Positions 7,773 to 16,696 of a stretch of DNA of 64,000 nucleotides are shown here, one piece after another. The DNA is taken from contig NZ_OY781464.1 of NCBI RefSeq assembly GCF_963676735.1, positions 2,761,001 to 2,825,000 of the forward strand. Reading direction: 5' to 3'. Every line of letters starts with the position of its first letter. Position 1 is the first letter of the stretch. Below the pieces are notes generated by a model. The model was given only the letters and a program-made list of their open reading frames with translations, ran no database searches and was not told the DNA's origin. This DNA is from an uncultured Draconibacterium sp. (GTDB lineage Bacteria > Bacteroidota > Bacteroidia > Bacteroidales > Prolixibacteraceae). A program made the position numbers and the translations under genes.

Positions 7773-9710
7773 ATGACTGAAGAGAAAAAAGAAAATCTTG
7801 AACAAGAAGTACAGGAAACTCCTGTTCAGGAAGAAAAACAAGAAGTTGTAGCAGAAGTTGCAACAGAAGAAACCACCGAAGCAAAAGCTGAAGAGGTTAC
7901 TGAAGAAAAAACTGAAAAAGCCGTTGAAGTAAAAGCTGAAGAAGCTGAATTTGACTGGGACAGCCTTGAAGAAGGAAAAGACGCCTATTCTGCAAAAGAA
8001 AGAGGTGATTTAGAAGACCTTTACAACAACACTTTAAACACTGTTTCTGAAAAAGAAGTTTTGGAAGGAAGTGTTATTTCATTAAACAAACGCGAAGTTG
8101 TTGTTGACATAGGCTACAAATCAGACGGTATTGTAAGTTTGAACGAATTCCGCTACAATCCTGAATTGAAAGTAGGCGACAAAGTAGATGTTTACATCGA
8201 AAGTCTTGAAGATAAAAAAGGACAGATGATCCTTTCGCACAAAAAAGCACGTGCAACTCGTTCTTGGGAGCGTGTTAACGAGTCGCTTGAAAACGATGAA
8301 ATCATCAAGGGATACATCAAGTGCCGCACAAAAGGTGGTATGATTGTGGACGTATTTGGTATTGAAGCATTCTTGCCAGGTTCGCAAATTGATGTTAAAC
8401 CAATCCGCGATTACGATATTTACGTTGGTAAAACCATGGAATTCAAAGTGGTTAAAATCAACCACGAATACCGTAACGTTGTTGTTTCGCACAAAGCACT
8501 TATTGAAGCAGAGCTTGAACAACAGAAGAAAGATATTATTGCTAAGCTTGAAAAAGGTCAGGTACTGGAAGGAACCGTTAAAAACGTTACTTCGTACGGT
8601 GTATTTATGGACCTTGGTGGTGTTGACGGATTAATTCACATTACCGACTTAAGCTGGGGACGTATTTCTCACCCAAGCGAGATCGTAGAATTAGATCAGA
8701 AATTGAATGTTGTAATTCTTGATTTCGATGATGACAAAAAACGTATCGCTCTTGGTCTGAAACAATTAACTCCTCACCCATGGGATAACCTGGATGCTGA
8801 GCTGAAAGTGGGCGACAAAGTAAAAGGAAAAGTAGTTGTTATTGCCGACTACGGTGCATTTGTTGAGATTGCTCCTGGAGTAGAAGGTTTGATCCACGTT
8901 TCAGAAATGAGCTGGAGCCAGCACCTGCGTAGCGCACAAGACTTCTTAAGCGTAGGCGACGAAGTAGAAGCTGCCATCCTTACTTTAGACCGCGACGAAA
9001 GAAAAATGTCACTTGGTATCAAACAGTTAAAAGAAGATCCTTGGGCAAAAATTGATACTGAATACGGTGTTGGAAGCAAGCATACTGCAAAAGTTCGCAA
9101 CTTTACCAACTTTGGTGTATTTGTTGAAATTACTGAAGGTGTTGACGGCCTGATTCACATCTCAGACCTAAGCTGGACTAAGAAAATCAAGCATCCATCT
9201 GAATTTACTGCAATTGGTGAGCCAATCGAAGTAGTTGTTCTTGACATTGACAAAGACAACCGTCGTTTAAGCCTGGGTCACAAACAATTGGAAGAAAACC
9301 CATGGGATGTATTTGAAACTATTTTCACTGCCGATTCAATTCACGAAGGAACTGTGGTTGAATTGATGGACAAAGGTGCTGTAATTGCATTACCATACGG
9401 TGTTGAAGGTTTTGCAACGCCACGTCACCTGGTTAAAGAAGACGGTACTTCTGTAAAACAAGATGAAAAATTGGATTTCAAAGTAATCGAATTCAACAAG
9501 TCGGCAAAACGAATCATTGTTTCTCATTCTCGTATTTTCGAAGATGTAAAACGTGCAGCTGAAGGCGAACAACGTAAAACTCAGAAGAGTACTACAAAAC
9601 GCGCAATGAAATCAGTTAGCGACAACATCGAAAAAACGACTCTTGGCGATATCAGCGAATTGGCTGCTTTGAAATCGCAAATGGAGAAAGAAGAGAAAAA
9701 AGACAAATAA
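7773..9710 (+). CDS. rpsA: 30S ribosomal protein S1
   Basis: S1 binds mRNA on the 30S subunit and unwinds leaders. The 645-residue chain has about 85 acidic residues of low complexity (Glu, Val, Thr, Ala) and then six S1 (OB-fold) repeats starting near residues 98, 178, 262, 347, 434 and 519. Repeats 3-5 carry the canonical GVFMDLGGVDGLIH or close variants followed by a DLSW/EMSW turn. The C-terminus is a charged tail. The acidic extension is longer than in E. coli S1 but similar extensions occur in Bacteroidota. A strong promoter precedes it. Few Shine-Dalgarno sites in this phylum fit with a changed role of S1 in initiation, which is an inference. Confidence 0.95.
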   Translation: MTEEKKENLEQEVQETPVQEEKQEVVAEVATEETTEAKAEEVTEEKTEKAVEVKAEEAEFDWDSLEEGKDAYSAKERGDLEDLYNNTLNTVSEKEVLEGSVISLNKREVVVDIGYKSDGIVSLNEFRYNPELKVGDKVDVYIESLEDKKGQMILSHKKARATRSWERVNESLENDEIIKGYIKCRTKGGMIVDVFGIEAFLPGSQIDVKPIRDYDIYVGKTMEFKVVKINHEYRNVVVSHKALIEAELEQQKKDIIAKLEKGQVLEGTVKNVTSYGVFMDLGGVDGLIHITDLSWGRISHPSEIVELDQKLNVVILDFDDDKKRIALGLKQLTPHPWDNLDAELKVGDKVKGKVVVIADYGAFVEIAPGVEGLIHVSEMSWSQHLRSAQDFLSVGDEVEAAILTLDRDERKMSLGIKQLKEDPWAKIDTEYGVGSKHTAKVRNFTNFGVFVEITEGVDGLIHISDLSWTKKIKHPSEFTAIGEPIEVVVLDIDKDNRRLSLGHKQLEENPWDVFETIFTADSIHEGTVVELMDKGAVIALPYGVEGFATPRHLVKEDGTSVKQDEKLDFKVIEFNKSAKRIIVSHSRIFEDVKRAAEGEQRKTQKSTTKRAMKSVSDNIEKTTLGDISELAALKSQMEKEEKKDK

Positions 9711-9749
9711 GCACTTGGTGTATTTAATTTGAATTTCGTAAATTGAAGC

Positions 9750-10103
9750 ATGGCATTCGAGATTCGAAAAAACGGGAAGTATACCTTAGTAAAGGTAAAC
9801 GCCGACAGATTAGACACCAATAATGCACCCGACCTAAAATCGGAGCTGGTAGTTATAAATAACGATGGTGAAAAAAACATCATTCTTGATTTGAGCAGTG
9901 TAAATTATTGCGATTCGTCAGGATTACGATCAGTTTTAGTAGCCAACCGCTTATGTGAAGATGCAATTGGAACTTTTATCCTTTGCGGTTTGCAGCCCGA
10001 TGTAGAAAACCTGGTACAAATTTCAATGCTTCATACCGTACTTTTAATTACCGGTACAGTTGAAGAGGCAGAGGAATTATTGACAAAGAAAGAAAATCTG
10101 TAA
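9750..10103 (+). CDS. STAS-domain anti-anti-sigma-like protein
   Basis: This 117-residue single STAS domain resembles SpoIIAA and RsbV antagonists. The phosphorylation motif is DSSG at residues 55-58, preceded by the LDLSSVNYC strand. It starts 39 bases after rpsA and ends 7 bases before rnz, so it probably belongs to a transcription unit with RNase Z. No HPK/GHKL kinase or PP2C phosphatase, its usual partners, is in the window, so its target is unknown. Confidence 0.85.
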   Translation: MAFEIRKNGKYTLVKVNADRLDTNNAPDLKSELVVINNDGEKNIILDLSSVNYCDSSGLRSVLVANRLCEDAIGTFILCGLQPDVENLVQISMLHTVLLITGTVEEAEELLTKKENL

Positions 10104-10110
10104 GCACAGA

Positions 10111-11022
10111 ATGCCTTTCGAGTTAACCATACTAGGTAGTAACTCAGCGTTACCAACTTCAAACAGATATCCAACTGCCCAGGTACTTGAAGTACCTGGG
10201 CGTTGTTTTTTAATTGATTGTGGCGAAGGTACCCAAATGCAGTTGCGCAGAAACAAATTCAGTTTCAGCAAAATACAGCATATCTTTATTTCTCATCTGC
10301 ATGGCGATCATTATTACGGCTTAATTGGACTGCTTTCAACCATGAATTTGCTGGGTGTAAAAACCGATGTCCACATTTATGCCCCGTCCGAACTAAAGGA
10401 GCTCATCCAACCCCAGCTTGATTTTATCAGGGGAGAAATGAGCCTAAATCTCATTTTTCATCCGCTTAATCAGAAAAAACCAGCTACCATTTTTGAGAAC
10501 AAAACTATTGAGGTAATTTCATTTCCGGTAAAACACAGCATACCTACACTAGGTTTTTTGTTTAAAGAAAAACAGAAACCTGCCAATATAAAGAAGGAAA
10601 TGATTGCTTATTACAATATTCCGCTGGCGAAAATTAAAGAAATTAAAGCAGGTAACGATTTTATCACAAACGAGGGAGAAGTAATTCCTAATGAAAGACT
10701 AACCACACCTCCACCCCGCCCCAAATCATACGCTTTTTGCACCGATACCGCCTTTCATCCCCCGCTGTCCGAAATCCTTCAGCATGTTGATTTACTTTAC
10801 CACGAGGCTACTTTTTTGGAAGAATTAAAAGATTTAGCTGCCAAGACCTTACACTCCACCGCTCGACAAGCAGCAGAAATGGCACAATTATGCAAGGCAT
10901 CAAAACTACTGATTGGGCATTTTTCAAGCCGATTTAAAAATCTGGAGTACTTTAAAACTGAAGCTCAGGAAGTGTTTGCAAATACAGAGTTGGCATTGGA
11001 AGGCAAAAAATATATTATCTAA
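10111..11022 (+). CDS. rnz: Ribonuclease Z
   Basis: RNase Z cuts the 3' trailer from tRNA precursors. It is a metallo-beta-lactamase fold enzyme: the HLHGDH zinc motif lies at residues 62-67, with the upstream IDCGEGTQMQL loop, the VKHSIPTLGF segment, FCTDTAF and the terminal GHFSSR motif that completes the metal site. The 303 residues fit the short bacterial form. The last eight bases overlap the convergent helicase gene. Confidence 0.95.
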   Translation: MPFELTILGSNSALPTSNRYPTAQVLEVPGRCFLIDCGEGTQMQLRRNKFSFSKIQHIFISHLHGDHYYGLIGLLSTMNLLGVKTDVHIYAPSELKELIQPQLDFIRGEMSLNLIFHPLNQKKPATIFENKTIEVISFPVKHSIPTLGFLFKEKQKPANIKKEMIAYYNIPLAKIKEIKAGNDFITNEGEVIPNERLTTPPPRPKSYAFCTDTAFHPPLSEILQHVDLLYHEATFLEELKDLAAKTLHSTARQAAEMAQLCKASKLLIGHFSSRFKNLEYFKTEAQEVFANTELALEGKKYII

Positions 11023-12451
11023 ATTCTTCTTCGCCGTTAAAAAATCCTTTATCAAAATTAACCAGGTATAGCTTTTCCGTTGGCCGGGTAAACGCAGTAT
11101 ACAGCCACCTGTAGTATTCAGTGTTCAGCATATCCTCGGTTAAATATCCATGATCTATAAACACTGCTTTCCATTGACCTCCCTGGGCTTTATGGCAGGT
11201 TAAAGCATAAGCATATTTTACTTGCAAGGCATTAAAATAGGGGTTCTCCTTTATCTTTTTCCAACGCTCCTTTTTATTCCTGATTTCAATATAGTCTTCG
11301 GCAACCGCATGAAATAGCTCGGTGTTTTTTTCATACGAAAATGACGCAGTCTCAATATTCAGCGTTTCTAAAAATATCTTGCAATCCAGCTCAACATCTT
11401 CATAATCAACAAAACGCAGGCAAACATCAGCAAAGCGAAAGCCATACAGTTCTTCGTAGCCATAGATGGAAATAATTTCTGCAATATCTCCGTTGGCAAT
11501 AAAATCAAGCTTAGTGTCTTCATCGGGCCAGAAATAATTATTCTTTACCACCATTAACAAATCGCCCCGTTCAATCTCGTTTTCTTTGTATAAAATAGAA
11601 CCTCTTATTCCTTTATTAAAAAGATTTGCACGTTTGTTTGACCGGGTTACAACCGTAGTATCAAAAAATCCGTATTTATCGTAACACGATGAAATCGTTT
11701 CAATTAGCTCGCCTCCGGAAATCCTTTCAACATCATCAAAGTCACTCGTTTCAATCGGGAAAAATCCTTCAAAATGTTGCTCAGCGATAATGTTTCGCAT
11801 TTGCGTGGCATTTGATAAAACCCCCGAACCTGCAGCCTGTCGCACCACTTCTTTTAGTTCCTCTTCAATAACGGTAAACCCATATTGCTCGAGACTGAAC
11901 ACCTCCAGTGCCGGACTTACACTTAACCCAACAGGCGGTAACTGGGCTGTGTCGCCTACCAAAACCAGGTGGCAGTTTTCTCCGGAGTAAACGTATTCCA
12001 ATAAATCATCGAGTAGGCGACCACTACCAAAAACTGCATTTTCGTTCAATTCGTTCGAAATCATCGAAGCCTCATCAACAATGAAATAGGTATTTTTATA
12101 TAAATTTTTATTTAACACAAAACGCCCCATTCCATCAACCGACGATTGTTGCCTGTAAATTTTTTTATGAATGGTAAATGCAGGCATTCCGGAGTATCCG
12201 GCCATAACTTTTGCAGCCCTACCTGTTGGAGCCATCAAAACGGAACGAATTTTGAGCGAAAGCAAACATTGTGTCAAGGCATGTATCATTGTTGTTTTTC
12301 CGGTACCGGCATAACCTTTTATCAACATTATGCAATCGGGTTCGGCAGCAACGATAAACGAAGCAAGACTTTCAACCAGCCGGGCCTGGCATGTAGTTGG
12401 TTGAAAACCCAGTTTTTCAGATAATAACGCTTTTAAATGTTTTTTAATCAT
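11015..12451 (-). CDS. RecD-like ATP-dependent DNA helicase (superfamily 1, AAA_30)
   Basis: The 478-residue protein has a Walker A motif GYAGTGKTT at residues 46-54, a Walker B/DEAS box (FIVDEASMI), a VGDTAQLPPVG motif III and, near the C-terminus, ALTCHKAQGGQW and YTAFTRPTEKLYLV, which are motifs of the UvrD/RecD-like second RecA domain. It lacks RecD2's long N-terminal region and belongs to the short 'AAA family ATPase' helicases common in Bacteroidota, probably working in DNA repair or processing. It faces rnz with an 8-base overlap of the 3' ends. Confidence 0.85.
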   Translation of the reverse strand: MIKKHLKALLSEKLGFQPTTCQARLVESLASFIVAAEPDCIMLIKGYAGTGKTTMIHALTQCLLSLKIRSVLMAPTGRAAKVMAGYSGMPAFTIHKKIYRQQSSVDGMGRFVLNKNLYKNTYFIVDEASMISNELNENAVFGSGRLLDDLLEYVYSGENCHLVLVGDTAQLPPVGLSVSPALEVFSLEQYGFTVIEEELKEVVRQAAGSGVLSNATQMRNIIAEQHFEGFFPIETSDFDDVERISGGELIETISSCYDKYGFFDTTVVTRSNKRANLFNKGIRGSILYKENEIERGDLLMVVKNNYFWPDEDTKLDFIANGDIAEIISIYGYEELYGFRFADVCLRFVDYEDVELDCKIFLETLNIETASFSYEKNTELFHAVAEDYIEIRNKKERWKKIKENPYFNALQVKYAYALTCHKAQGGQWKAVFIDHGYLTEDMLNTEYYRWLYTAFTRPTEKLYLVNFDKGFFNGEEEFR

Positions 12452-12499
12452 ACCGGCTAAAATAACATTAGGTAAAAGAAGCTAGTTTATTTTTTTTTT

Positions 12500-12507
12500 T
12501 AAATTTG
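12500..12507 (+). promoter_or_regulatory. Putative -7 box upstream of the 12544 gene
   Basis: TAAATTTG fits TAnnTTTG and sits 37 bases before the ATG at 12544, after a T12-like tract. No good TTTG element is found at the expected -33 position, so this is a half site only. Confidence 0.35.
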
Positions 12508-12543
12508 CAGGCAAACGAAAAATGAACTTATAAAAAAATAAAA

Positions 12544-13176
12544 ATGAGAACCGTAATTCAGATTGTACTATTCCTCGTAGCCGTTGTGCTAACATATTTT
12601 ATCTATCAAAGTATTCAGCGCCCTATCACTTTCGAGAAAGCAAAAGATGCGCGTTACGAAGCAACAGTTGCAAAGTTAAAAGATATTAGAAAAGCGCAAT
12701 TGGCCTACAAAGATGTTTATGGTCAGTTTACCGGCAGTTGGGATACATTAATTCACTTCGTTACAACCGACTCGGTAAGAAACGTAAGAGCAATTGGCGA
12801 ACTTACTGATAGTATGATTGAAGCCAAAATAACCGAGAAGAAGGCAATTGAAATGGGTCTTATTATTCGTGACACAATTAAAGTTGGTGTAATTGATGCA
12901 CTTTTTGGTGGCGATTATGATGCCAATAGCCTGCGTTACGTTCCGGTACCCGGGGAAACAACTGAATTTCACCTGGGAGCAACAATTATTACAACTGGAT
13001 CAGGTATTAAAGTACCTGTATTTGAGGCGAAAGCACACAACAATACCGTTCTTAGAGGTCTCGACCAACAACTTGTAATCAACTTAAATGATCAGCGTAG
13101 AACAAATGAAAAGTATCCTGGGTTAAAAGTTGGTTCGCTTGTTGAAACAAACAATAATGCAGGTAACTGGGAATAG
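12544..13176 (+). CDS. Conserved membrane-anchored hypothetical protein preceding DUF3822-rsmD
   Basis: I recognise no characterised family. The 210-residue protein has an N-terminal hydrophobic anchor (about residues 4-24) followed by a short basic segment, a KLKDIRKAQLAYKDVYGQFTG helix reminiscent of pseudopilin N-terminal helices, and a soluble part with little hydrophobicity. A pseudopilin-like topology is possible but no prepilin peptidase site is evident. It begins an apparent operon with the DUF3822 gene (3-base gap) and rsmD (5-base gap). Confidence 0.75.
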   Translation: MRTVIQIVLFLVAVVLTYFIYQSIQRPITFEKAKDARYEATVAKLKDIRKAQLAYKDVYGQFTGSWDTLIHFVTTDSVRNVRAIGELTDSMIEAKITEKKAIEMGLIIRDTIKVGVIDALFGGDYDANSLRYVPVPGETTEFHLGATIITTGSGIKVPVFEAKAHNNTVLRGLDQQLVINLNDQRRTNEKYPGLKVGSLVETNNNAGNWE

Positions 13177-13179
13177 AAC

Positions 13180-13992
13180 ATGCATGAATTTGTAGACGAA
13201 ATTTTTCAACCGGAAAATTCCACTGAAAATATATTATCCATTCAGGTTAGCCTGAATGGATTTTCTTTTTCTGTTATTTGCCCAACACAAAAAAAACTAC
13301 TCTACTTTAAAACAAACGAGCAAAAAATAAGTAGCGAAGCATTACTTTATCGGCATTTTGAGTCGTGGTTCACCGCAGAATCTTTATTGCAACAATCGTA
13401 TAAAAACGTATTTATTATTTATCATGCTGAAAAAAGCATGCTGGTACCGGATCAGTTGAAACCCGGCAAAGCTATTCATAAGCTCGAAGCCTTATTCTTT
13501 GATGCTAACCCTAAATCTATTTGGGTAAACAATTCAATCAATCAATTTGATGCCCACTTATATTTTTCTGTTCCGGAAGAATTTAGCAAAGTAGTTGATA
13601 AACTATTGCCCGCTGCGCAATTTATACATCCGGTAAAATGGATTTCTGAGCGGGTATTTACTGCGGATAACCGGGAAAAAATGTTTCTGCTGTTTGAAAC
13701 CAACCAATTTACACTACTTCTTTTTGAGAAAACGCAACTAAAGCTGGTAAATAACTTTTCGTTTAAACACCCTAACGATGTTATTTTCTATGTTTTTAGC
13801 AGCATAAAACAATTCGGCATAAATAAGGCTGAGCTCGATATGCACTTCGCAGGCAACCTTTACAGGAATTCCGGCCTCGAGCAGCTTTTATACAAACATT
13901 TTCCGGGTGCGAGTAAAATTGCACCTAAAACTCTTGTGCCGCCTTCTATTACTGAAGAGCAGGTTTTAAAAAACATTAGCTTATTTTTATAA
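13180..13992 (+). CDS. DUF3822 family protein
   Basis: The 270-residue sequence has the DUF3822 layout: an early LSIQVSLNGFSFSVICP strand pair, a central LYFSVPEEFSKVV segment and a C-terminal DMHFAGNLYRNSGLEQLLYKHFPG region. The family is restricted to Bacteroidota and has an actin/Hsp70-like (ASKHA) two-lobe look, but no function is established. Its tight link to rsmD is typical of the phylum. The 3- and 5-base gaps on its two sides indicate one transcription unit. Confidence 0.75.
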   Translation: MHEFVDEIFQPENSTENILSIQVSLNGFSFSVICPTQKKLLYFKTNEQKISSEALLYRHFESWFTAESLLQQSYKNVFIIYHAEKSMLVPDQLKPGKAIHKLEALFFDANPKSIWVNNSINQFDAHLYFSVPEEFSKVVDKLLPAAQFIHPVKWISERVFTADNREKMFLLFETNQFTLLLFEKTQLKLVNNFSFKHPNDVIFYVFSSIKQFGINKAELDMHFAGNLYRNSGLEQLLYKHFPGASKIAPKTLVPPSITEEQVLKNISLFL

Positions 13993-13997
13993 TTGAA

Positions 13998-14558
13998 ATG
14001 AGAATTATTGGAGGAATATTTAAAGGAAGGCATTTTCATCCGGGCAAAAAATTTAAAGCCCGGCCAACAACCGATATTGCCAAAGAAGGCTTGTTTAATA
14101 TTCTTGCCAACCGCTATGATCTTTCGAATAAGAACATTCTTGACTTGTTTTCGGGTACCGGTAGTGTAGCTTACGAATTTTTAAGCAGGGGCTGTCAATC
14201 GGCTACGCTGGTTGAAAACAACTTTTCGCATTATCGGTTTATTGTATCTGTTTTAAACGATTTACACGTTGAAAATGCGAGGGTATTTAAAGCTGATGTT
14301 TTCAAATATGTACAAAAGTCAAGCGAAGCATACCAAATTATTTTTGCTGATCCGCCGTTTGACCTTGCCCGTTTTTCGGAAGTTCCGGATGCCGTTTTAA
14401 ACAGTAAAACACTGGCAACCAACGGACTGTTTATTCTTGAACACCCAAAAGAATTCGATTTTACGAGCCACCCTTGTTTTAAAGAGCTCCGAAAATACGG
14501 CAAAGTAAACTTCAGCTTTTTTGAGCCCATTGAAGTTCCTGATGCCACTCAGGAATAA
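13998..14558 (+). CDS. rsmD: 16S rRNA (guanine(966)-N(2))-methyltransferase RsmD
   Basis: RsmD methylates G966 of 16S rRNA in the small subunit. Visible motifs are MRIIGGIFKGR at the start, RPTTDIAKEGLFNIL, the SAM-binding LDLFSGTGSVAYEFLSRG loop and the catalytic ADPPF (DPPY-type) motif near residue 117. The 186-residue length is normal. It is the third gene of the group that starts at 12544 and ends at a hairpin terminator. Confidence 0.94.
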   Translation: MRIIGGIFKGRHFHPGKKFKARPTTDIAKEGLFNILANRYDLSNKNILDLFSGTGSVAYEFLSRGCQSATLVENNFSHYRFIVSVLNDLHVENARVFKADVFKYVQKSSEAYQIIFADPPFDLARFSEVPDAVLNSKTLATNGLFILEHPKEFDFTSHPCFKELRKYGKVNFSFFEPIEVPDATQE

Positions 14559-14596
14559 CACCTTATTTTATCTGAGACCGACATTAAACCATAAAA

Positions 14597-14629
14597 AAAG
14601 CCCTTCTCTGCCGAACAGAAAAGAGCTTT
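14597..14629. terminator. Bidirectional terminator between rsmD and the redoxin gene
   Basis: A 14-bp stem with two mismatches (14597-14610 and 14616-14629, AAAGCCCTTCTCTG against CAGAAAAGAGCTTT) closes a 5-base CCGAA loop, with A-rich sequence on both outer sides. It is placed between two convergent genes. Confidence 0.7.
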
Positions 14630-14651
14630 ACAAAAACCATATAAAATTTAA

Positions 14652-15260
14652 TTATTCTGTTTTTCGCTTGATTCCGCATCCCAATGGTTTGGTCTCGGTA
14701 ACGGCAATCTGACTATTGCTTCCTAAACTGTTCAAAGCGTCTTTCAGATACGATTTCTCAACTTTGTCGGCACTTTTGTAGTTGTCATCAATTGCCCCTT
14801 TGTAGGCCAGTTTAAAGTCACCGTCAAACAAAAACACATGTGGTGTGGTTTGTCCGCCAAATGCATTGGCAATTTTACTACCCTTATCAACCACGTAACT
14901 AAAGGTATACCCCTGCTCTTTAGCTTTTTCCTTCATTGCTTCAAAACTGTCGTCGCCATCGCGTTTCTGGCAGTTTGAGTTTAGTACAATCATCCCGACG
15001 TCGTTACTATCTGCCCATTTTTTAACGGCGTTGTAGCGATCTTCCCAGGCCACAACAAACGGACAGGTATTGCACGAGAACAGCACCAGTAAACCATTTT
15101 CTTTTTTTGCATCATTCAACGAAAGTTCTTTTCCTGTTACGTCGGGCATTTTAACCTCAGTTAAAACTGCCTTGTCGCCAATAGCCAATTGTTTAAAATC
15201 TCCGGCAAAAGCCAAATTCACAACGAATAAAATTCCAATAAATAAAGTTAACTTTTTCAT
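14652..15260 (-). CDS. Periplasmic thioredoxin-like / AhpC-TSA family redoxin
   Basis: The protein has a signal peptide (about residues 1-19, ending LAFAG) and a redoxin domain. The active site reads SCNTCPF with cysteines 63 and 66, and the cis-proline loop is TTPHVFLFD. A conserved GCGIKRK motif lies at the extreme C-terminus and adds a cysteine. It resembles the TlpA/peroxiredoxin-like 'thioredoxin family protein' group that works on disulfides or peroxides outside the cytoplasm. The exact substrate is unknown. It is monocistronic. Confidence 0.82.
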   Translation of the reverse strand: MKKLTLFIGILFVVNLAFAGDFKQLAIGDKAVLTEVKMPDVTGKELSLNDAKKENGLLVLFSCNTCPFVVAWEDRYNAVKKWADSNDVGMIVLNSNCQKRDGDDSFEAMKEKAKEQGYTFSYVVDKGSKIANAFGGQTTPHVFLFDGDFKLAYKGAIDDNYKSADKVEKSYLKDALNSLGSNSQIAVTETKPLGCGIKRKTE

Positions 15261-15403
15261 GACTAATTATTTAAATACTGTTTTGTCTTTATATATCTCA
15301 AAAACAAGGGATTTAATAAATGGTTCAAGCAGTAAACAAATAAGTGCGCCGGTGGTTATTTCATAAATAATTTAACAACGAATAAAACGATTACCATTTA
15401 CAG

Positions 15404-16039
15404 ATGGAATTAAACAAAATCAGGAGAGAATATCGTTATTCAGCTTTGACCAGAAGAAATGCCACGGCACATCCAGCTGACCAATTTCGTATATGGCTAA
15501 ATGAGGCAAGGCAAGCTAATGTTAATGATTTTTCTGCCATGAACTTAATCACCTGCTCTCCCGGAGAATTCCCGCAGTCGCGAATTGTTTTGCTAAAAGA
15601 TTATAATAAAAACGGCTTTACATTTTTTAGCAATTACACCAGTGCAAAAGCAAAGGCGATGGAATTAAACAATAAGGTTGGGTTGCATTTTTTTTGGCCG
15701 GAACTGGAACGGCAAATTAGAATTGAAGGACTGGCCGAAAAAACACCCCGGCAGGTTTCGGAAGATTATTTTAAATCGCGTCCACTGGATAGCCAGATTG
15801 CAGCATGTGCCTCAAATCAGAGTTCGGAAATTGACTCAAGAGAAACGCTTGAAAAACAATACCAGAAGGTGAAGGATTTGTTGGCCGGACAAACTCCTGA
15901 ATGTCCGGAAAACTGGGGCGGTTATTTTGTTCGACCTGTTAGAATTGAGTTTTGGCAGGGGCGCGAAAACCGTTTGCACGACCGTTTGGTTTATGAGCAC
16001 AACGAAAACGGATGGAAAATCAAACGTTTATCGCCTTAA
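15404..16039 (+). CDS. pdxH: Pyridoxine/pyridoxamine 5'-phosphate oxidase
   Basis: PdxH oxidises pyridoxine or pyridoxamine phosphate to pyridoxal phosphate using FMN. The family segments are PQSRIVLLKDY and FTFFSNYTSAKAKAME for FMN binding, HFFWPELERQIRIEG, SRPLDSQIAACASNQS, and the C-terminal EFWQGRENRLHDRLVY motif. The 211-residue length is typical. Its 3' end faces dnaX, with only 10 bases between the stop codons and no clear terminator. Confidence 0.95.
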   Translation: MELNKIRREYRYSALTRRNATAHPADQFRIWLNEARQANVNDFSAMNLITCSPGEFPQSRIVLLKDYNKNGFTFFSNYTSAKAKAMELNNKVGLHFFWPELERQIRIEGLAEKTPRQVSEDYFKSRPLDSQIAACASNQSSEIDSRETLEKQYQKVKDLLAGQTPECPENWGGYFVRPVRIEFWQGRENRLHDRLVYEHNENGWKIKRLSP

Positions 16040-16049
16040 GCACCGGGCG

Positions 16050-16628
16050 CTAAAAGTCGAGATTTAAGGTGCGTTTTAGCAAGGCCAGGTTTGGGTTTTT
16101 CTTCGCCATTTCCTGGTATTTTTCGATGTCGGAATAAATAATCTTTTCGTGTTTTATATCGCTTACTACGGTTTTCAGGTTGATTTTTGAATTACGCAGT
16201 TCTTTTCGTAAAAACGATATCAGCTCCGGCTTAACACTTACCAGCAGTTCATCCTGTATTCGGTTATCAACGGGTAAAAGTAAGGTCCAGTCTTCTTGTA
16301 TTTCTGGCAAGGTAGATAAGGTAGCTTTTAAACTCGGGCGATCATCAAGTCGTGGTAAAAAGGCATTCCACTTTTCTGTTAGCTGATCTTGATCAAATGG
16401 TTCAATTTCATCAGCTTTCGAATAGAGTTTAAACTGTTCTTTTGCCGACAATTGTTTTTGCTCGTCTTCAAATTCGCCTTTTAATGCCTTTTTTATCGAA
16501 GTGGTTCCGAGTCCACGCCCCCCTCGTTTTACAAGGCGTTTTGGAGGTGCTGTTTGTTGTATTGATGGAGCCGGGTTGGGGCTACTACTTTTTACCGGAG
16601 TTTTCTGTACTGCATTTTCAGTTTTCAC
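16050..16628 (-). CDS. dnaX: C-terminal (tau-specific) part of DnaX, in the -1 frame
   Basis: This 192-residue reading starts at a GTG, but the frame is open back to the A10 run at 16700-16709, so it is better seen as the continuation of dnaX after a -1 shift. It contains a Pro/Ser/Gln-rich linker, a basic KRLVKRGGRG stretch, and a folded end (WNAFLPRLDDRPSLKATL, ELLVSVKPELISFLRKELR) like the C-terminal domains of Bacteroidota gamma/tau subunits that bind helicase and polymerase. It has no credible initiation signal of its own. A joined product would have 583 residues. See the 16700-16709 feature. Confidence 0.7.
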   Translation of the reverse strand: MKTENAVQKTPVKSSSPNPAPSIQQTAPPKRLVKRGGRGLGTTSIKKALKGEFEDEQKQLSAKEQFKLYSKADEIEPFDQDQLTEKWNAFLPRLDDRPSLKATLSTLPEIQEDWTLLLPVDNRIQDELLVSVKPELISFLRKELRNSKINLKTVVSDIKHEKIIYSDIEKYQEMAKKNPNLALLKRTLNLDF

Positions 16629-16696
16629 CGGAGCGTTTGTATCCGTTAAAACCTTTCCCGAAAAAATGGGTTCAAGAATATCGTCCTGATCTTCAG

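Noticed and set aside
16050..16628. Independent gene starting at GTG 16628
   Set aside because: The frame is open upstream to the A10 run and the sequence is a tau C-terminus, so it is more likely part of dnaX.
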